64,000 nucleotides of DNA from CALDTK01 sp965215115 (GCA_965215115.1 OZ244050.1:2604001-2668000), one strand, 5' to 3'; positions 1-9,009 are shown, numbered from the stretch's first letter. The notes: generated from the sequence alone by a model not told the origin. Program-made: numbers and translations.

Positions 1-1
1 G

Positions 2-532
2 GGCTACTTCGTGTGGAGTGGCTGGGCCGCCGACGAGAAGCTCAACCAGCGACTCTACATCTGCCGCATGGATGACGCCCTCACGCCGGCCATCGGCGAG
101 CCGGCCGTCGAGATCAGTCGCCCCACCTACGACTGGGAGTTGCGCGGGCGGCGCCTCAACCTGTGGCCCTCGATCAACGAGGGTCCGGTCCAGCTCCAGC
201 ACGCGGGCCGCAACTTCCTGGTCTACGCCGCCTCCGGATCGTGGAGCGACTACTACTGCCTCGGCCTGCTCGAGCTGACCGGTGACGACCCGCTCGACCC
301 GGCCGCCTGGACGAAGCACCCGGAGCCGGTGTTAGCGGGGCGCGGCGACGTGATCGCGCCCGGGCACAACAGCTTCCTGCGGCGCGGCGACGAGCTGCTG
401 TGCGTCTACCACGCCGCGAAGTTCTCCCGCGCGGGCTGGGACCGCGAGGTGCACATCGGGGTGATGGACTTCGATGAGCGGGGGTGGCCGGTGTTCCCGG
501 AGCCGAAGCGGGGGGTGGTGGTGGCGAGGTGA
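2..532 (+). CDS. Glycoside hydrolase family 43-like protein, 3' part
   Basis: The reading frame is open from the left edge of the window, so the N-terminus is missing. About 176 residues are visible. The segment LNLWPSINEGPVQL, followed by a block around VIAPGHNSF and a final strand pattern (VHIGVMDFDERGWPVF), matches the last blades of the five-bladed beta-propeller of GH43 arabinan/xylan-degrading enzymes. The catalytic acids of the first blades lie outside the window. It converges on the short-chain dehydrogenase gene with only about 36 bp between the stops. The family is inferred from recalled sequence patterns; the substrate cannot be told from this part. Confidence 0.75.
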   Translation, partial: GYFVWSGWAADEKLNQRLYICRMDDALTPAIGEPAVEISRPTYDWELRGRRLNLWPSINEGPVQLQHAGRNFLVYAASGSWSDYYCLGLLELTGDDPLDPAAWTKHPEPVLAGRGDVIAPGHNSFLRRGDELLCVYHAAKFSRAGWDREVHIGVMDFDERGWPVFPEPKRGVVVAR

Positions 533-568
533 TGCGTGGGGGGGGAGTAAACACGGTGGCGCAATGCT

Positions 569-1339
569 TTACCACCCCACTACCCTCCTCAGCAGCAGCT
601 TGCGCACGGCGTACGGCATCACCTTACTCAGCCGCGCGAAGACCTTCGTGTCCCGCCCCACGTAGGTCCGGAAGCGCTTGGTGCGCACGATCTCCCACAC
701 GGCGTCGGCGATGTCCTCGGCGGTGAGCTTGATGTCGGGCGGGCGGCGGTGCTCAGTGTAGACGTCGCGCACGATGGGCGTCTCGGCGTACATCGGCAGC
801 AGGTCGCTCACGGCGATGCCGCTGCCGCGCAGGCTGATGTCGAGGCTTTCGCTAAAACTCAGGATCGCACGTTTCGTGGCTGCGTAGACGGGAAGTTCGG
901 GGTTGCCGTGGATGGCGCTCGCCGAACTCACGCTGATGACGTGCGCGCCCTCGATGCCCTGCATGTGCGGCAGCGCGGCGTGCGTGACGTTCATCACGCC
1001 GAAGAGATTGACGTCGATGATGGCCTTCGTCTGTTCGATGCGGCTTTCGCCAAAACCCCCTACCGCGGAGATGCCGGCGTTGTTGAAGAGGACTTGGATG
1101 CCGTTGCCGCTGGTTTTGGCGAAAGCCGCACACACCTCGCGCGCCTGTGCGGGATCAGTGACGTCGAGCACGGCGTGGAATGCATACGCCTCGCCCCCGA
1201 GCGACGCCGCGAGTGCGCTGAGCGGGTCGGCGTCCAGGTCGGTAAGGCCGACGTAGTAGCCCTCGGCCGCGAAACGCCGCGCCACCGCCTGCCCGAAGCC
1301 GCCGGCAGCGCCGGTGATGAAGATGTTGGGTCGGGGCAT
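569..1339 (-). CDS. Short-chain dehydrogenase/reductase (SDR)
   Basis: A 256-residue classical SDR that should use NAD(P)H to oxidise or reduce an alcohol/ketone. Visible motifs are the cofactor loop TGAAGGFG (residues 9-16), NNAG (86-89), the catalytic Ser near 139 and the YxxxK pair Y152/K156. Asp at 34 after the second strand would favour NAD over NADP (inference). The length is normal for the family. It follows the flavin monooxygenase gene by 3 bp on the same strand, so the two are probably one operon; such pairs are often Baeyer-Villiger or lipid-modifying oxidations, but no substrate can be named. Three copies of the GTTTT-hairpin element lie inside the gene, at 844, 1042 and 1113. Confidence 0.9.
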   Translation of the reverse strand: MPRPNIFITGAAGGFGQAVARRFAAEGYYVGLTDLDADPLSALAASLGGEAYAFHAVLDVTDPAQAREVCAAFAKTSGNGIQVLFNNAGISAVGGFGESRIEQTKAIIDVNLFGVMNVTHAALPHMQGIEGAHVISVSSASAIHGNPELPVYAATKRAILSFSESLDISLRGSGIAVSDLLPMYAETPIVRDVYTEHRRPPDIKLTAEDIADAVWEIVRTKRFRTYVGRDTKVFARLSKVMPYAVRKLLLRRVVGW

Positions 1340-1342
1340 GGG

Positions 1343-2707
1343 CTAGTAGACTTCTTCGAGGGTCGTGGCGGTGGCGGGCCGGGCGAGGGGCACGTTCGTG
1401 TGGGCGGGCAGTTGACTCGCGTAACCCCGCGCGAAACTCGCGAACCGCGCGTAGTCCTTCATCTGCTTGGCGATCCCGCGGATGACCTCGTAGGGGTCGA
1501 CCAGGTGTGTGTCGCGAATCTTGCCGCCGCGCTCCCGGATCACCTCCCCGAGCGGCCGCGCGATCTGCGCCTGGAGCTTGATGTGCTCGGCGACGAGCTG
1601 GCCGTACGGCTCGAACACCTGCCCGACGCCCCCGCGGAACTGGTACCACCCGAGGAAGTACAGCCCGCGGTAGTCGTCGAGCATCGACCAGTCGTACACC
1701 TGCGCCACGACGCCCTCGACGCGCTGGAGTTCTTTCGGTAGGAAGGGGTAGGACAAATGGTAGCCCGTGGCGCAGGCCAGCAGATCACACTCGACGCGAC
1801 TCCCGTCCGTAAACTCGACGAAGTCCCCGTCGAGGCGCGCGACGGCAGGTTTTGGCGTAAGCCGTCCGTGCTTGATGTAATGCAGCACCTCCGAGCCGAG
1901 TGTCGGGTGCTTCTCGAAGAGCTTGTACTCCGGGTCGGGCAGGCCGTAGTCGCTCCACGGACCTTGCACGAGCGCGATGACGAGCCGCGTCACGGCGCGT
2001 TGGAACCACACCGGCCACGTCGCGAAAGGGCTGTCGCTCAGGGGCTTGCCCATGAAGGTTTTCGGGAGGAACCACACGCCACTGCGCAGGCTCAGGTAGG
2101 CCGCCTCGGACAGGCGCGCGCTCTCGGCGGCGAGGTCGCAGGCGGAGTTGCCCCCGCCCACCACCACCACCTTCCGGTCGAGGAGCTGCTCGCGCCGTTT
2201 GTAATCCTTGGAGTGGATGACCTCGCCGCGGAAGGTCTCCTGGCCCTCGAAGCGCGGCATGTTGCGGTGCCAGTGGTGGCCGTTGGCCATGAGGACGCCG
2301 GCGTAGAGGCGGCGCTCGCCACTGCTCAGGGTCACCTCCCAGCGGTTGTCGGCTACCGGGCGTACGAACTCCACGCGGGTACGGAACTCGATGCGGTCGT
2401 AGAGCCCGAAGTGCCGCGCGTAGTCGATGTAGTAGGCGAGCATGTCCTGCGCGCTCGGGAAGTCGGGGTAGTGCGCCGGCATCGGGTAGCCCGGGTACTG
2501 GGTGATCTTCTTGGAGGAGATGATGTGGGCCGTGGGGTAGACGCCGTGGTACCAGTTGCCGCCCACCTCTTCGTCGGCCTCGACGTGGTCGTACGCGACG
2601 TGCGCCTCCGCGAGCCCGCGGGCCGTGCCGAGGCCGCAGGGGCCGGCGCCGATGAGGAGGTGGCGGTCGGTGCGGTCGGTGGGCGGGTGCGTGGTTGGCG
2701 GGTGCAT
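1343..2707 (-). CDS. Flavin-containing monooxygenase family protein
   Basis: 454 residues. The N-terminal FAD-binding Rossmann motif is GAGPCG (residues 20-25), followed by a typical EADEEVGGNWYHGVYP stretch of FMO/Baeyer-Villiger enzymes. A second dinucleotide motif, VVVVGGGNSACDLA, sits near the middle and should bind NADPH. A late ATG motif (LLACATGYHLSYPF) is also family-typical. Likely reaction: NADPH- and O2-dependent oxygenation of a soft nucleophile or ketone. The start ATG is followed by a low-complexity His/Pro/Thr leader before the Rossmann fold, so the true start may be some residues further in. It lies directly before the SDR gene, suggesting sequential oxidation steps by the two enzymes (inference). 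Confidence 0.88.
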   Translation of the reverse strand: MHPPTTHPPTDRTDRHLLIGAGPCGLGTARGLAEAHVAYDHVEADEEVGGNWYHGVYPTAHIISSKKITQYPGYPMPAHYPDFPSAQDMLAYYIDYARHFGLYDRIEFRTRVEFVRPVADNRWEVTLSSGERRLYAGVLMANGHHWHRNMPRFEGQETFRGEVIHSKDYKRREQLLDRKVVVVGGGNSACDLAAESARLSEAAYLSLRSGVWFLPKTFMGKPLSDSPFATWPVWFQRAVTRLVIALVQGPWSDYGLPDPEYKLFEKHPTLGSEVLHYIKHGRLTPKPAVARLDGDFVEFTDGSRVECDLLACATGYHLSYPFLPKELQRVEGVVAQVYDWSMLDDYRGLYFLGWYQFRGGVGQVFEPYGQLVAEHIKLQAQIARPLGEVIRERGGKIRDTHLVDPYEVIRGIAKQMKDYARFASFARGYASQLPAHTNVPLARPATATTLEEVY

Positions 2708-2839
2708 GGTCGGCGGGTTAGGTCGCTAAAGGTGCGGTTTTACGGTCGGCTGAGCCGTGGTCTGCCGCCCGAATGGCGATACGTGCGTAGGTATTTGATA
2801 TTTGGTAAGCGCGCGGGCGTCGCCGGGCCGCGGGCAGGC

Positions 2840-3457
2840 CTAGGTCTCGCCCCTCGCGAGCTGGGCCCTGGTGCGGCTCAGGGTCTCGGGCGTCATCTGG
2901 AGGTAGCCGGCGATGATGCTCAGCGGCACGCGCGCGATGATCTCGGGGCTCGACTCGAGCAGCTCGACGTAGCGCTCGCGCGCGGACATCAGGGCGTTGT
3001 GGTAGAGGCGCGAGGTCATGGCGCGGAAGTAGTGCTCGACCACGAGGCGCCCGAGGCGCTCGGCGCCCGGCACCTCGCGGTAGGCGCGCTGGAGGTCGGC
3101 GGCCGCGAAGGCCAGCAGCTCCGTCTCCTCGAGGGTCTCGATGCTCTCGAGGGAGGGTTCGCCGCTGGTCATGCTCGCCATCGCGGTCACGAAGTTGGCG
3201 TCGAGCGTCAGCCAGGTCGTGCTGCCGTTGCGCCCGCCGTCGACGTAGTTGCGGACTACGCCGCGATGCATGAAGTAAAAGGCCTCGGCGGTTTGGCCGC
3301 TGCGCAGCAGGAGTTCGCCCTTCGGCACGCGTCTGTAGGTGCCGCGCGCGGCCAGTACCTCGCCGACGTGCCGCAGGTCGGGATCGAAGGCGGCGAAGAA
3401 GTTGGCGCAGGCGGCCCGGAGCTGGGTAGCGGCGGCGGGCGGCGGGGGTGGTGACAC
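2840..3457 (-). CDS. Crp/Fnr-family transcriptional regulator
   Basis: 205 residues. The N-terminal half has the cyclic-nucleotide-binding-like beta-roll (VPKGELLLRSGQTAEAFYFMHRGVVRNYV), and the C-terminal half ends in a helix-turn-helix (IIAGYLQMTPETLSRTRAQL) typical of Crp/Fnr proteins common in Bacteroidota. There is no cysteine cluster for an Fe-S centre and no obvious conserved cAMP-binding Arg-Ser pair, so the effector is unknown. It sits behind the monooxygenase/SDR pair on the same strand, separated by about 130 bp, and could control it or act elsewhere. Confidence 0.85.
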   Translation of the reverse strand: MSPPPPPAAATQLRAACANFFAAFDPDLRHVGEVLAARGTYRRVPKGELLLRSGQTAEAFYFMHRGVVRNYVDGGRNGSTTWLTLDANFVTAMASMTSGEPSLESIETLEETELLAFAAADLQRAYREVPGAERLGRLVVEHYFRAMTSRLYHNALMSARERYVELLESSPEIIARVPLSIIAGYLQMTPETLSRTRAQLARGET

Positions 3458-3523
3458 AGCGCAGGAAGGTAAGCCGGAGCGTGGCGACGGGAGGCACTCT
3501 TTAAGGGGCCTCCGCCAAAACGA

Positions 3524-3967
3524 TTACCCGCCGAGCGCTTTCCGGACGCGCTCCGCCCTTACGTACGACCACCATGAGAGTACCCGATCTCTAAACAGAT
3601 CGATGTGTGCGTACTGTAGATCGTCTACCGGTAAACAGAAGGAGCCCTGGGTTTTCGTGTACACGTAAAGTTCATTAGCGGTCACGTCACGGGCGTAATC
3701 GCGGATGCCGAACCGGATGTCCAGCACTTCCTTCCATGGTATCCGCACGGGCTTTCGTTGGTGTTTGATCACGATGCCGGACCCACCGATCTCCAACTGG
3801 TTTTCTTTGTCGGTCAGCATTCGCCAAAGCTGGAACTCGTTACGGTAAAAGAGGTCCAAAATGCGTAGATTTCTGTAGGAGGTTAGCCCAGATAGTAGAT
3901 AGCGCCAGCATTTTGAGCGATCAAAACGGGCGGACAAGGGCGGTGGGGCCAAGGCCTTTACTTGCAT
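3524..3967 (-). CDS. Hypothetical protein, PH-like fold possible
   Basis: 147 residues, no family recognised. The middle (LEIGGSGIVIKHQRKPVRIPWKEVLDIRFGIRDY) reads like the strand pattern of small bacterial PH-like domains, in which a strand pair is followed by an I-P-W-x-x-I motif; this is only a suggestion. There is no signal peptide or membrane segment. The gene is slightly poorer in GC than its neighbours. A hairpin element (3517-3531) sits just beyond its stop. Start ATG at 3967. Confidence 0.6.
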   Translation of the reverse strand: MQVKALAPPPLSARFDRSKCWRYLLSGLTSYRNLRILDLFYRNEFQLWRMLTDKENQLEIGGSGIVIKHQRKPVRIPWKEVLDIRFGIRDYARDVTANELYVYTKTQGSFCLPVDDLQYAHIDLFRDRVLSWWSYVRAERVRKALGG

Positions 3968-4283
3968 TTCGATTCAAGTTCGTAACTCCGGTCTAGGCTT
4001 ATGGCCGGTCCGGTAATGGGTGATGATCTTGCGTGGATATCGAATTAACGAAAACGACTATGAATCCCGGGGCGCTTCCGTTAAGGAACGGTAGAAAGGC
4101 AGAGGCTTTGTCGCTACTTAGCACTGTTGCCGTTACCCGGCGGGACACCCCACCGTACGACGGGGACGGTCGGCTCCGCCGAGGGGGGCGGCATAAATGC
4201 CGCCAAACCACCGGGGGGCTCTTCAGTGGGTAAAGGACCGCTTGTATTTGCTGCTCAATTTGCGAGGCCTCCCCACCCCCCCC
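3968..4283. other. Intergenic region with palindromic repeat
   Basis: No convincing gene is present. Small open frames here lack a plausible start context. The right half carries the GGCGGCAT palindrome listed separately and the preceding GGTCGGCTCCGCCGAG block, which recurs at about 51320-51335. Confidence 0.6.
4187..4204. repeat. GGCGGCAT-AA-ATGCCGCC palindrome
   Basis: A perfect 8-bp inverted repeat with a 2-nt centre. The same palindrome with a changed centre occurs at 51255-51272 and 51337-51354, the latter with the same left flank (GGTCGGCTCCGCCGAG). The shared flank shows these are copies of one dispersed intergenic element rather than independent terminators. Confidence 0.75.
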
Positions 4284-4844
4284 CTACCGGTACGTCACCT
4301 TCGCGTGCACCTCCGGGCGCACGATGGGCGCGGGCTCCGCCTTCGGGTACCCGAGGTAGAAGAGCCCGAGGCACTTCTCGCCCTCCTGCATACCCAAGTA
4401 CTCCTCGGCGCCGCTCGTCATGGCCCCCGGCGAACTCCAGTACCCGCCCAAACCCTCGGCCGTGGCCGCGAGCCACAGATTTTGCACGGCGCTGGCCGTG
4501 GCGCTGATCTCCTCCCACTCCGGGAGTTTCTCGAGATCGGGCTTCATGACGATCGCGATGGCGGCGGCGGCGAGGCTGGGGCGCTCGCGCGTCTTGCGGA
4601 GCTTGATCTCGGGCACGGGCGCCGCCGCGTTGGCGGCCTCGACGTCGGCGAGGTACTCCCCGAGGTGGGTTTTGGCGGAAGCCGACTCGAACACGATGAA
4701 GCGCCACGGGTAGGTGCGCTTGTGGGAGGGCGCGGCGTTGGCGGCGGCGACGAGCTTCTCGATGGTCTCCTTGGAGATCGGCTGGTCGGAGTACTCGCCC
4801 GGGCGCAGGGAGCGGCGGTTGTGGATGGCTTCGAGGGTGGTCAT
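4284..4844 (-). CDS. Nitroreductase family protein
   Basis: 186 residues, the normal size for FMN-dependent nitroreductases. The N-terminal pattern IHNRRSLRPGEYSDQPISKETIEKLVAAANAAPS is typical of the family, as are the late GLGGYWSSPGAM and CLGLFYLGYPK segments that build the FMN site. It should be a homodimer that reduces nitro compounds or quinones with NAD(P)H. A hairpin element at 4669 lies inside the gene and encodes part of the FESASAKTHLG stretch. Confidence 0.9.
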   Translation of the reverse strand: MTTLEAIHNRRSLRPGEYSDQPISKETIEKLVAAANAAPSHKRTYPWRFIVFESASAKTHLGEYLADVEAANAAAPVPEIKLRKTRERPSLAAAAIAIVMKPDLEKLPEWEEISATASAVQNLWLAATAEGLGGYWSSPGAMTSGAEEYLGMQEGEKCLGLFYLGYPKAEPAPIVRPEVHAKVTYR

Positions 4845-4874
4845 AGTGGGGGGAAGGTAAGGTGTCGGCCGGGG

Positions 4875-6044
4875 CTATCCCTCCACGAATCCGCGGATCC
4901 AGGCCGCGAAGAAGGGATCGACGAAGGCCCAGCGCCTTGTCTTGCCGTCGGAGAAGTCGTCCCGGAGGATGTCATTCTGTAAAAAGGCCTTACGCGCCGC
5001 GCGATAGGAACTCGGCGCAACGTTCGCGCGTCGGGCGGCTACTGTATCGGACTCAGCGGCACTCCTCCGTTTGGCCATGCCGAAGATAACCTTCCGCTGG
5101 ATGTTGGTGAGCGTGAGAAACAGTGCCAGATAGGCTCCGTGAGATGCTTTCAGCAAACGTTCCATTGCCCGGGTAACCTCCGTGTACGATATGTCGGTGG
5201 GCGACCCAATCGTCCCGAGGTCCCAAGCGTACGCGCATAATTTCTGGATGTTGTACGGGACGTCCTCCGCGTGGTCGAAGATCGAACGGAGGGCTTCCTC
5301 GCTGATCGTTTGATCTCGGGTCGCAAATGCTTTCGTGATGTAGTGCGCGAAGTCCTCCCGCGGAATGAGTCCTAAATGTTGCGAATCGCCGAGTCGGTAG
5401 AACGGTCGCCTGTGCTCCGTGATCATCGCCGACATCATTCGCGTATCCGAACCCGAAAAGATATAGCTCAAGTGTTCGTGATGTTGTACAACCGCCCGGA
5501 GAATCCGCTCGGCCGGGATTCCTTCGTGAAGACTAATACTCTGAAATTCATCGATGATAATCCCGATTCGAATCCCTTTCTCCTTGGCGACCTTGTCGAG
5601 ACTGTCCAGCGCATCGGCGATGGACTGACTCGCGGGCACACTCTCCCTCGCGGCGACGGAGACCTTGATGGAGTCGGATGTCGCGTCGTACTCTGCCTGT
5701 GGTTGAAGCATACTGAACCACTCCAGGATCTTTAGTATCCTATCGCGTAAAGAGGCCTTAACGAGTGTACTCGCCTTGGCGACGATGCCACCGGCAAGTG
5801 CATTCAGCGTGGTGTAACTCTCAGCGTTGACCAGGATCGTCGGGACGCCAGCCGCAGTCGCACTCGCCGCGGCCGCTTGTAAAAGCGACGTCTTCCCAAA
5901 TCTCCTTGGACCGATCAAGAAGTGCCTCTCGCCTTGGACAAGCCGCAAATGAAGTAGCGCCAGCTCTTGCTCCCGGTCGATTAAGTGCTCCGGTGACAAA
6001 ATTTGGCCATACTGAAAGGGGCTATTGGAGGACTTATCAGCCAT
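4875..6044 (-). CDS. AAA-type ATPase with winged-helix tail
   Basis: 389 residues. Walker A is GPRRFGKT (about residues 45-52), and Walker B is IGIIIDEFQSIS near the middle; the order and the Sensor-like SGSDTRMM motif match the archaeal-type/ATPase_2 family of STAND-like ATPases. The last 100 residues (SAAESDTVAARRANVAPSS) look like a winged helix. Members are often found with mobile or defence genes, but no partner is adjacent here. Codon use is less GC-rich than in the flanking genes, suggesting transfer. Function is unknown. Confidence 0.8.
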   Translation of the reverse strand: MADKSSNSPFQYGQILSPEHLIDREQELALLHLRLVQGERHFLIGPRRFGKTSLLQAAAASATAAGVPTILVNAESYTTLNALAGGIVAKASTLVKASLRDRILKILEWFSMLQPQAEYDATSDSIKVSVAARESVPASQSIADALDSLDKVAKEKGIRIGIIIDEFQSISLHEGIPAERILRAVVQHHEHLSYIFSGSDTRMMSAMITEHRRPFYRLGDSQHLGLIPREDFAHYITKAFATRDQTISEEALRSIFDHAEDVPYNIQKLCAYAWDLGTIGSPTDISYTEVTRAMERLLKASHGAYLALFLTLTNIQRKVIFGMAKRRSAAESDTVAARRANVAPSSYRAARKAFLQNDILRDDFSDGKTRRWAFVDPFFAAWIRGFVEG

Positions 6045-6068
6045 GGTCTGAGTTGGTTAGAATTTGCA

Positions 6069-6110
6069 CGCAAAGTACGCCACGCAAAGTACGCCACGCA
6101 AAGTACGCCG
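6069..6110. repeat. Three tandem 14-bp repeats (CGCAAAGTACGCCA)
   Basis: Three head-to-tail copies, the last with one mismatch, fill the gap between the ATPase start and the end of the polyprenyl synthase gene. The number of copies could vary by slippage. No function is evident; the repeats lie immediately upstream of the ATPase start on its coding strand and could affect its promoter spacing. Confidence 0.8.
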
Positions 6111-6113
6111 GCC

Positions 6114-7091
6114 CTACTTCCTCCGTACCGTCACGTACGTCAGCAATTCGTTGAGGCTGTCTCGGTAAGGGCTTTCGCCAAAACCCGCCAACCCCGCCCG
6201 CGCGTCCAGCAGGTACTCGTCCATCTTGCGGCGCGCGTAGTCGAGCCCGCCGCTCGCGCGCACGAAGTCGACTACCTGGCGCACGTTGTCCGGCCGGTCC
6301 GAGCCGTCGCGAATCAGCTTCAGCATCGCGCGGCGCTCTTTCGGGTCGGCCACCTGGAGGGCGTAGATCAGCGGCAGGGTCATCTTCTTCTCCTTGATGT
6401 CGATGCCGAGGGGCTTGCCGATGCTCTCCTCGCCGAGGTCGAGCAGGTCGTCCTTGATCTGGAAGGCGATGCCGGCCTTCTCGCCCATGACGCGCGCCCG
6501 CTCGATGGTGGCCTCGTCGGCACCGGCCGAGGCGGCGCCGGACGCGCAGGCGGCCGCGATCAAGCTGGCCGTCTTCTGGCGGATGACCTCGAAGTACACC
6601 GCCTCGTCGATGTCGAGCCTGCGCGCCTTCTGGATCTGCAGCAGCTCCCCCTCCGACATCTCCCGCACCGCCACGCTCAGGATGTGCAACAGGTCGTAGC
6701 CCTTGTTGTCGAGCGCCAGCAACAGGCCCCGACTCAGCAAGTAGTCCCCGACCAGCACCGCGATCTTCTTACCCCACAGCGCCTGCACGCTGAAGAAGCC
6801 CCGCCGCTCCTGCGAATCATCTACTACGTCATCGTGCACGAGCGTGGCGGTGTGCAACAGTTCCACGAGGCTCGCCGCGTGGTAGCTGCGCTCCGTGACG
6901 CCCCCGGCCAGCCCCGCGCTCAGGAACACGAACAGCGGTCGCATCTGCTTGCCCTTGCGCCGCAAGATGTGGTTGGTGATCCTGTCGAGCAGCGGCACAG
7001 GGCTCTGCATGGCGCCGCGGAAGTGGCGTTCGAACTGCCGCAACTCCGCCTTCACGGGGGCCTGGATCTCGCCGAGCGAAGGACTTGCCAT
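6114..7091 (-). CDS. Polyprenyl diphosphate synthase
   Basis: 325 residues, a trans-isoprenyl diphosphate synthase of the octaprenyl/heptaprenyl type. The first aspartate-rich motif is HDDVVDDS (D87-D91 region) and the second is QIKDDLLDLG near residue 215. Both bind the Mg2+ ions that hold the allylic diphosphate while isopentenyl diphosphate units are added. In Bacteroidota this enzyme supplies the menaquinone side chain. A small residue pattern before the first motif (VELLHTATL) fits a long-chain product, but exact length is not predictable. A hairpin element at 6170 lies near the C-terminus (AGFGESP). Confidence 0.9.
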   Translation of the reverse strand: MASPSLGEIQAPVKAELRQFERHFRGAMQSPVPLLDRITNHILRRKGKQMRPLFVFLSAGLAGGVTERSYHAASLVELLHTATLVHDDVVDDSQERRGFFSVQALWGKKIAVLVGDYLLSRGLLLALDNKGYDLLHILSVAVREMSEGELLQIQKARRLDIDEAVYFEVIRQKTASLIAAACASGAASAGADEATIERARVMGEKAGIAFQIKDDLLDLGEESIGKPLGIDIKEKKMTLPLIYALQVADPKERRAMLKLIRDGSDRPDNVRQVVDFVRASGGLDYARRKMDEYLLDARAGLAGFGESPYRDSLNELLTYVTVRRK

Positions 7092-7131
7092 GTGGGGCCC
7101 GAAGGTAGGCGCACTACCTTGGCCGGCGACT

Positions 7132-8118
7132 ATGATCCAACTTTTTCGGTCGTTTCAGTGGGTGGCGCTCGTGCCGCTGCTCGGGATCGCCGTCGTGCTG
7201 CGGCTCGCGGTGCTCGCCCTCGGCGGACCGGTACCCGGCGATGCCCTCGGCGCGGGCGACGGGGCCTGGGCGCAGCCGATCCACGGGGCCCTCGCCGACC
7301 TCGACTGGATTCGCTGGGGCCTCGGTGTGCTCGCGGCGACCCTGATCGGGTTCGTTGGCTCCCTCTCGCTGCAGCGCTACCGCCTCGCCGTCGCGGGCAC
7401 GGCCCCGACGGTGGTGAGCATCCTGCTCTGCTCGGCGCTCGTGCCCTGGCTCGGTTTTGACGCACGTCTCCTCGCCGCCCTCGCCGTCGCGCTCGCGGCG
7501 CACCAGCTTTACAACTCCTACCGCCAGCAGGCCGACGCCCTGCCGATCTTCAACACCGGCCTCTACGTCGGCGCGGCGTGGATGCTGCACGTGTCGTTCG
7601 TGTGGTTCGCGGCCTGGGCCCTGGTCGCGCTCGTGCAACTGCGCAAGGTGCGAGGGGCGGACTTGCTGGGCCTACTGCTCGGCATCTGGATCTTGCCCGT
7701 CCTGTGGCTCATGACACGATTCGTGTTCGGGGACCTGAGCGCCGACGTCGGCCTCCTCTGGCGGGGAGCGTTGGTTGTGCCGACCATTGCGGAACTCCGG
7801 GCGGCCGTGGTGCCGCTCAGTATCCTGGCCGTCGTGAGCCTCGGGGCCGTCGTCGGGTACGGCGCCCTCACGACGCGGCGCCCGGTCCAGGAGCAGCGCG
7901 CGCACCGGATGTGGTACACGCTCCTGTTCTTCGGGTGGGTGGCGCTGCTGCTGAGTGGCGGTTTTGCCGCATGGCCGATCGCCTACGTCATCGCGCCGCT
8001 GAGCGTGCTGGTGGGGGTGCTGCTGATTGAGCTTCCGCCAAAACCGTCGGATGTGATCCTCTTCTCCGGCCTCGTATGTATCCTCGGCGGTTATGCGTAC
8101 GTGGCTACGCTGGGGTAA
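7132..8118 (+). CDS. Polytopic membrane protein, DUF6427-like
   Basis: 328 residues from the ATG at 7132; longer versions of this frame run back over the polyprenyl synthase gene and are unlikely. Roughly eight to ten hydrophobic segments are visible (for example VALVPLLGIAVVLRLAVLAL and WVALLLSGGFAAWPIAYVIA). The size and topology resemble the Bacteroidota-specific DUF6427 membrane family, but that assignment is tentative. It is divergent from the polyprenyl synthase gene with a 40-bp shared upstream region, and it precedes purQ. Two hairpin-like elements (7961, 8030) lie in the last third. Confidence 0.7.
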   Translation: MIQLFRSFQWVALVPLLGIAVVLRLAVLALGGPVPGDALGAGDGAWAQPIHGALADLDWIRWGLGVLAATLIGFVGSLSLQRYRLAVAGTAPTVVSILLCSALVPWLGFDARLLAALAVALAAHQLYNSYRQQADALPIFNTGLYVGAAWMLHVSFVWFAAWALVALVQLRKVRGADLLGLLLGIWILPVLWLMTRFVFGDLSADVGLLWRGALVVPTIAELRAAVVPLSILAVVSLGAVVGYGALTTRRPVQEQRAHRMWYTLLFFGWVALLLSGGFAAWPIAYVIAPLSVLVGVLLIELPPKPSDVILFSGLVCILGGYAYVATLG

Positions 8119-8194
8119 ATTGCGCCCTCCGTGTTCTCCAGTCGGGTAGTCCAGCATCCGACAGCGCGCAGGGCGATCCGACATCCACCAGCAG

Positions 8195-8226
8195 ATTGCC
8201 ACGTCAGCTACGCGCCTCGCAATGAC
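8195..8226. repeat. ATTGCCACG...TCGCAATGAC dispersed intergenic repeat
   Basis: This unit starts ATTGCCACG and ends CTCGCAATGAC. Related units occur at 27401-27442 and, inverted, at 43945-43985. The ends are partly complementary, giving a hairpin. Similar GTCATTGCGAG...GTGGCAATC units are known as intergenic repeats in many bacterial genomes. Confidence 0.65.
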
Positions 8227-8238
8227 AAATTCCCCCTT

Positions 8239-8952
8239 ATGAAATACGGCGTCCTCGTCTTCCCCGGCTCCAACTGCGACCACGACCTCGTCCACGTCAT
8301 GGGCACCGTCCTCGCACAGCCCGTCGAGGAGCTCTGGCACAAGCGCTCCGACCTGAGCGACTACGACCCCACCACCGACACCATCCTCGTGCCGGGCGGC
8401 TTCAGCTACGGCGACTACCTGCGCTCCGGGGCCCTGGCGCGCTTCAGCCACGTGATGCGGGGCGTCATCGCGTTCGCGAAGGCCGGCGGCAGGGTAGTGG
8501 GCGTGTGCAACGGCTTCCAGATCCTGTGCGAGGCCGAGCTGCTGCCCGGGGCACTCCTGCGCAACGAGGGCCAGCGCTTCATCTGCCGCAACGTCTTCCT
8601 CAAGCCCGAGACCCTCGACTCCGACCTTACCAGCCAGCTCGACTTGACCCGCGCCTACCGCATCCCCATCGCCCACGCCGACGGGCGCTACTACGCCTCC
8701 GAGGCCGTCCTCGACGAACTCGAGGCCAACGACCAGGTCCTGTTCCGCTACTGCGACGCCGACGCCCGCGTCACCGACGCCGCCAATCCCAACGGCTCGG
8801 CCCGCAACATCGCCGGCATCTGCAGCGCCGGGCGCAACGTCATCGGGATGATGCCCCACCCCGAGCGCGCCGCCGAACCCCTACTCGGCAATACTGACGG
8901 GCGCCTGTTGCTCGAGGGCCTACTCACGGGCAATGTGGCGCGGGCATTGTAG
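8239..8952 (+). CDS. purQ: Phosphoribosylformylglycinamidine synthase, glutaminase subunit
   Basis: 237 residues. PurQ releases ammonia from glutamine for PurL in the fourth step of purine biosynthesis. The class I amidotransferase triad is visible: nucleophile C90 in VVGVCNGFQ, and the late MMPHPERA with His and Glu. The N-terminal VLVFPGSNCDHD and the GGFSYGDYLRSGA loop are specific to PurQ rather than other glutaminases. Start ATG chosen at 8239, where similarity begins; the longer frame to 8131 runs through an intergenic repeat. PurL is not in the window. Confidence 0.95.
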   Translation: MKYGVLVFPGSNCDHDLVHVMGTVLAQPVEELWHKRSDLSDYDPTTDTILVPGGFSYGDYLRSGALARFSHVMRGVIAFAKAGGRVVGVCNGFQILCEAELLPGALLRNEGQRFICRNVFLKPETLDSDLTSQLDLTRAYRIPIAHADGRYYASEAVLDELEANDQVLFRYCDADARVTDAANPNGSARNIAGICSAGRNVIGMMPHPERAAEPLLGNTDGRLLLEGLLTGNVARAL

Positions 8953-9009
8953 TTTTACTTGTTCGATACGTGGATGGCTCCAATCCACCCATCTCAATCT
9001 TCAGCCTCC

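Noticed and set aside
749..1741. Long + strand open frames opposite the SDR and monooxygenase genes
   Set aside because: They are antisense shadows caused by high GC and strong codon bias; the minus-strand frames carry the family motifs.
4197..4982. 261-codon + strand frame over the nitroreductase gene
   Set aside because: Antisense shadow; no recognisable domain, while the opposite strand encodes a complete nitroreductase.
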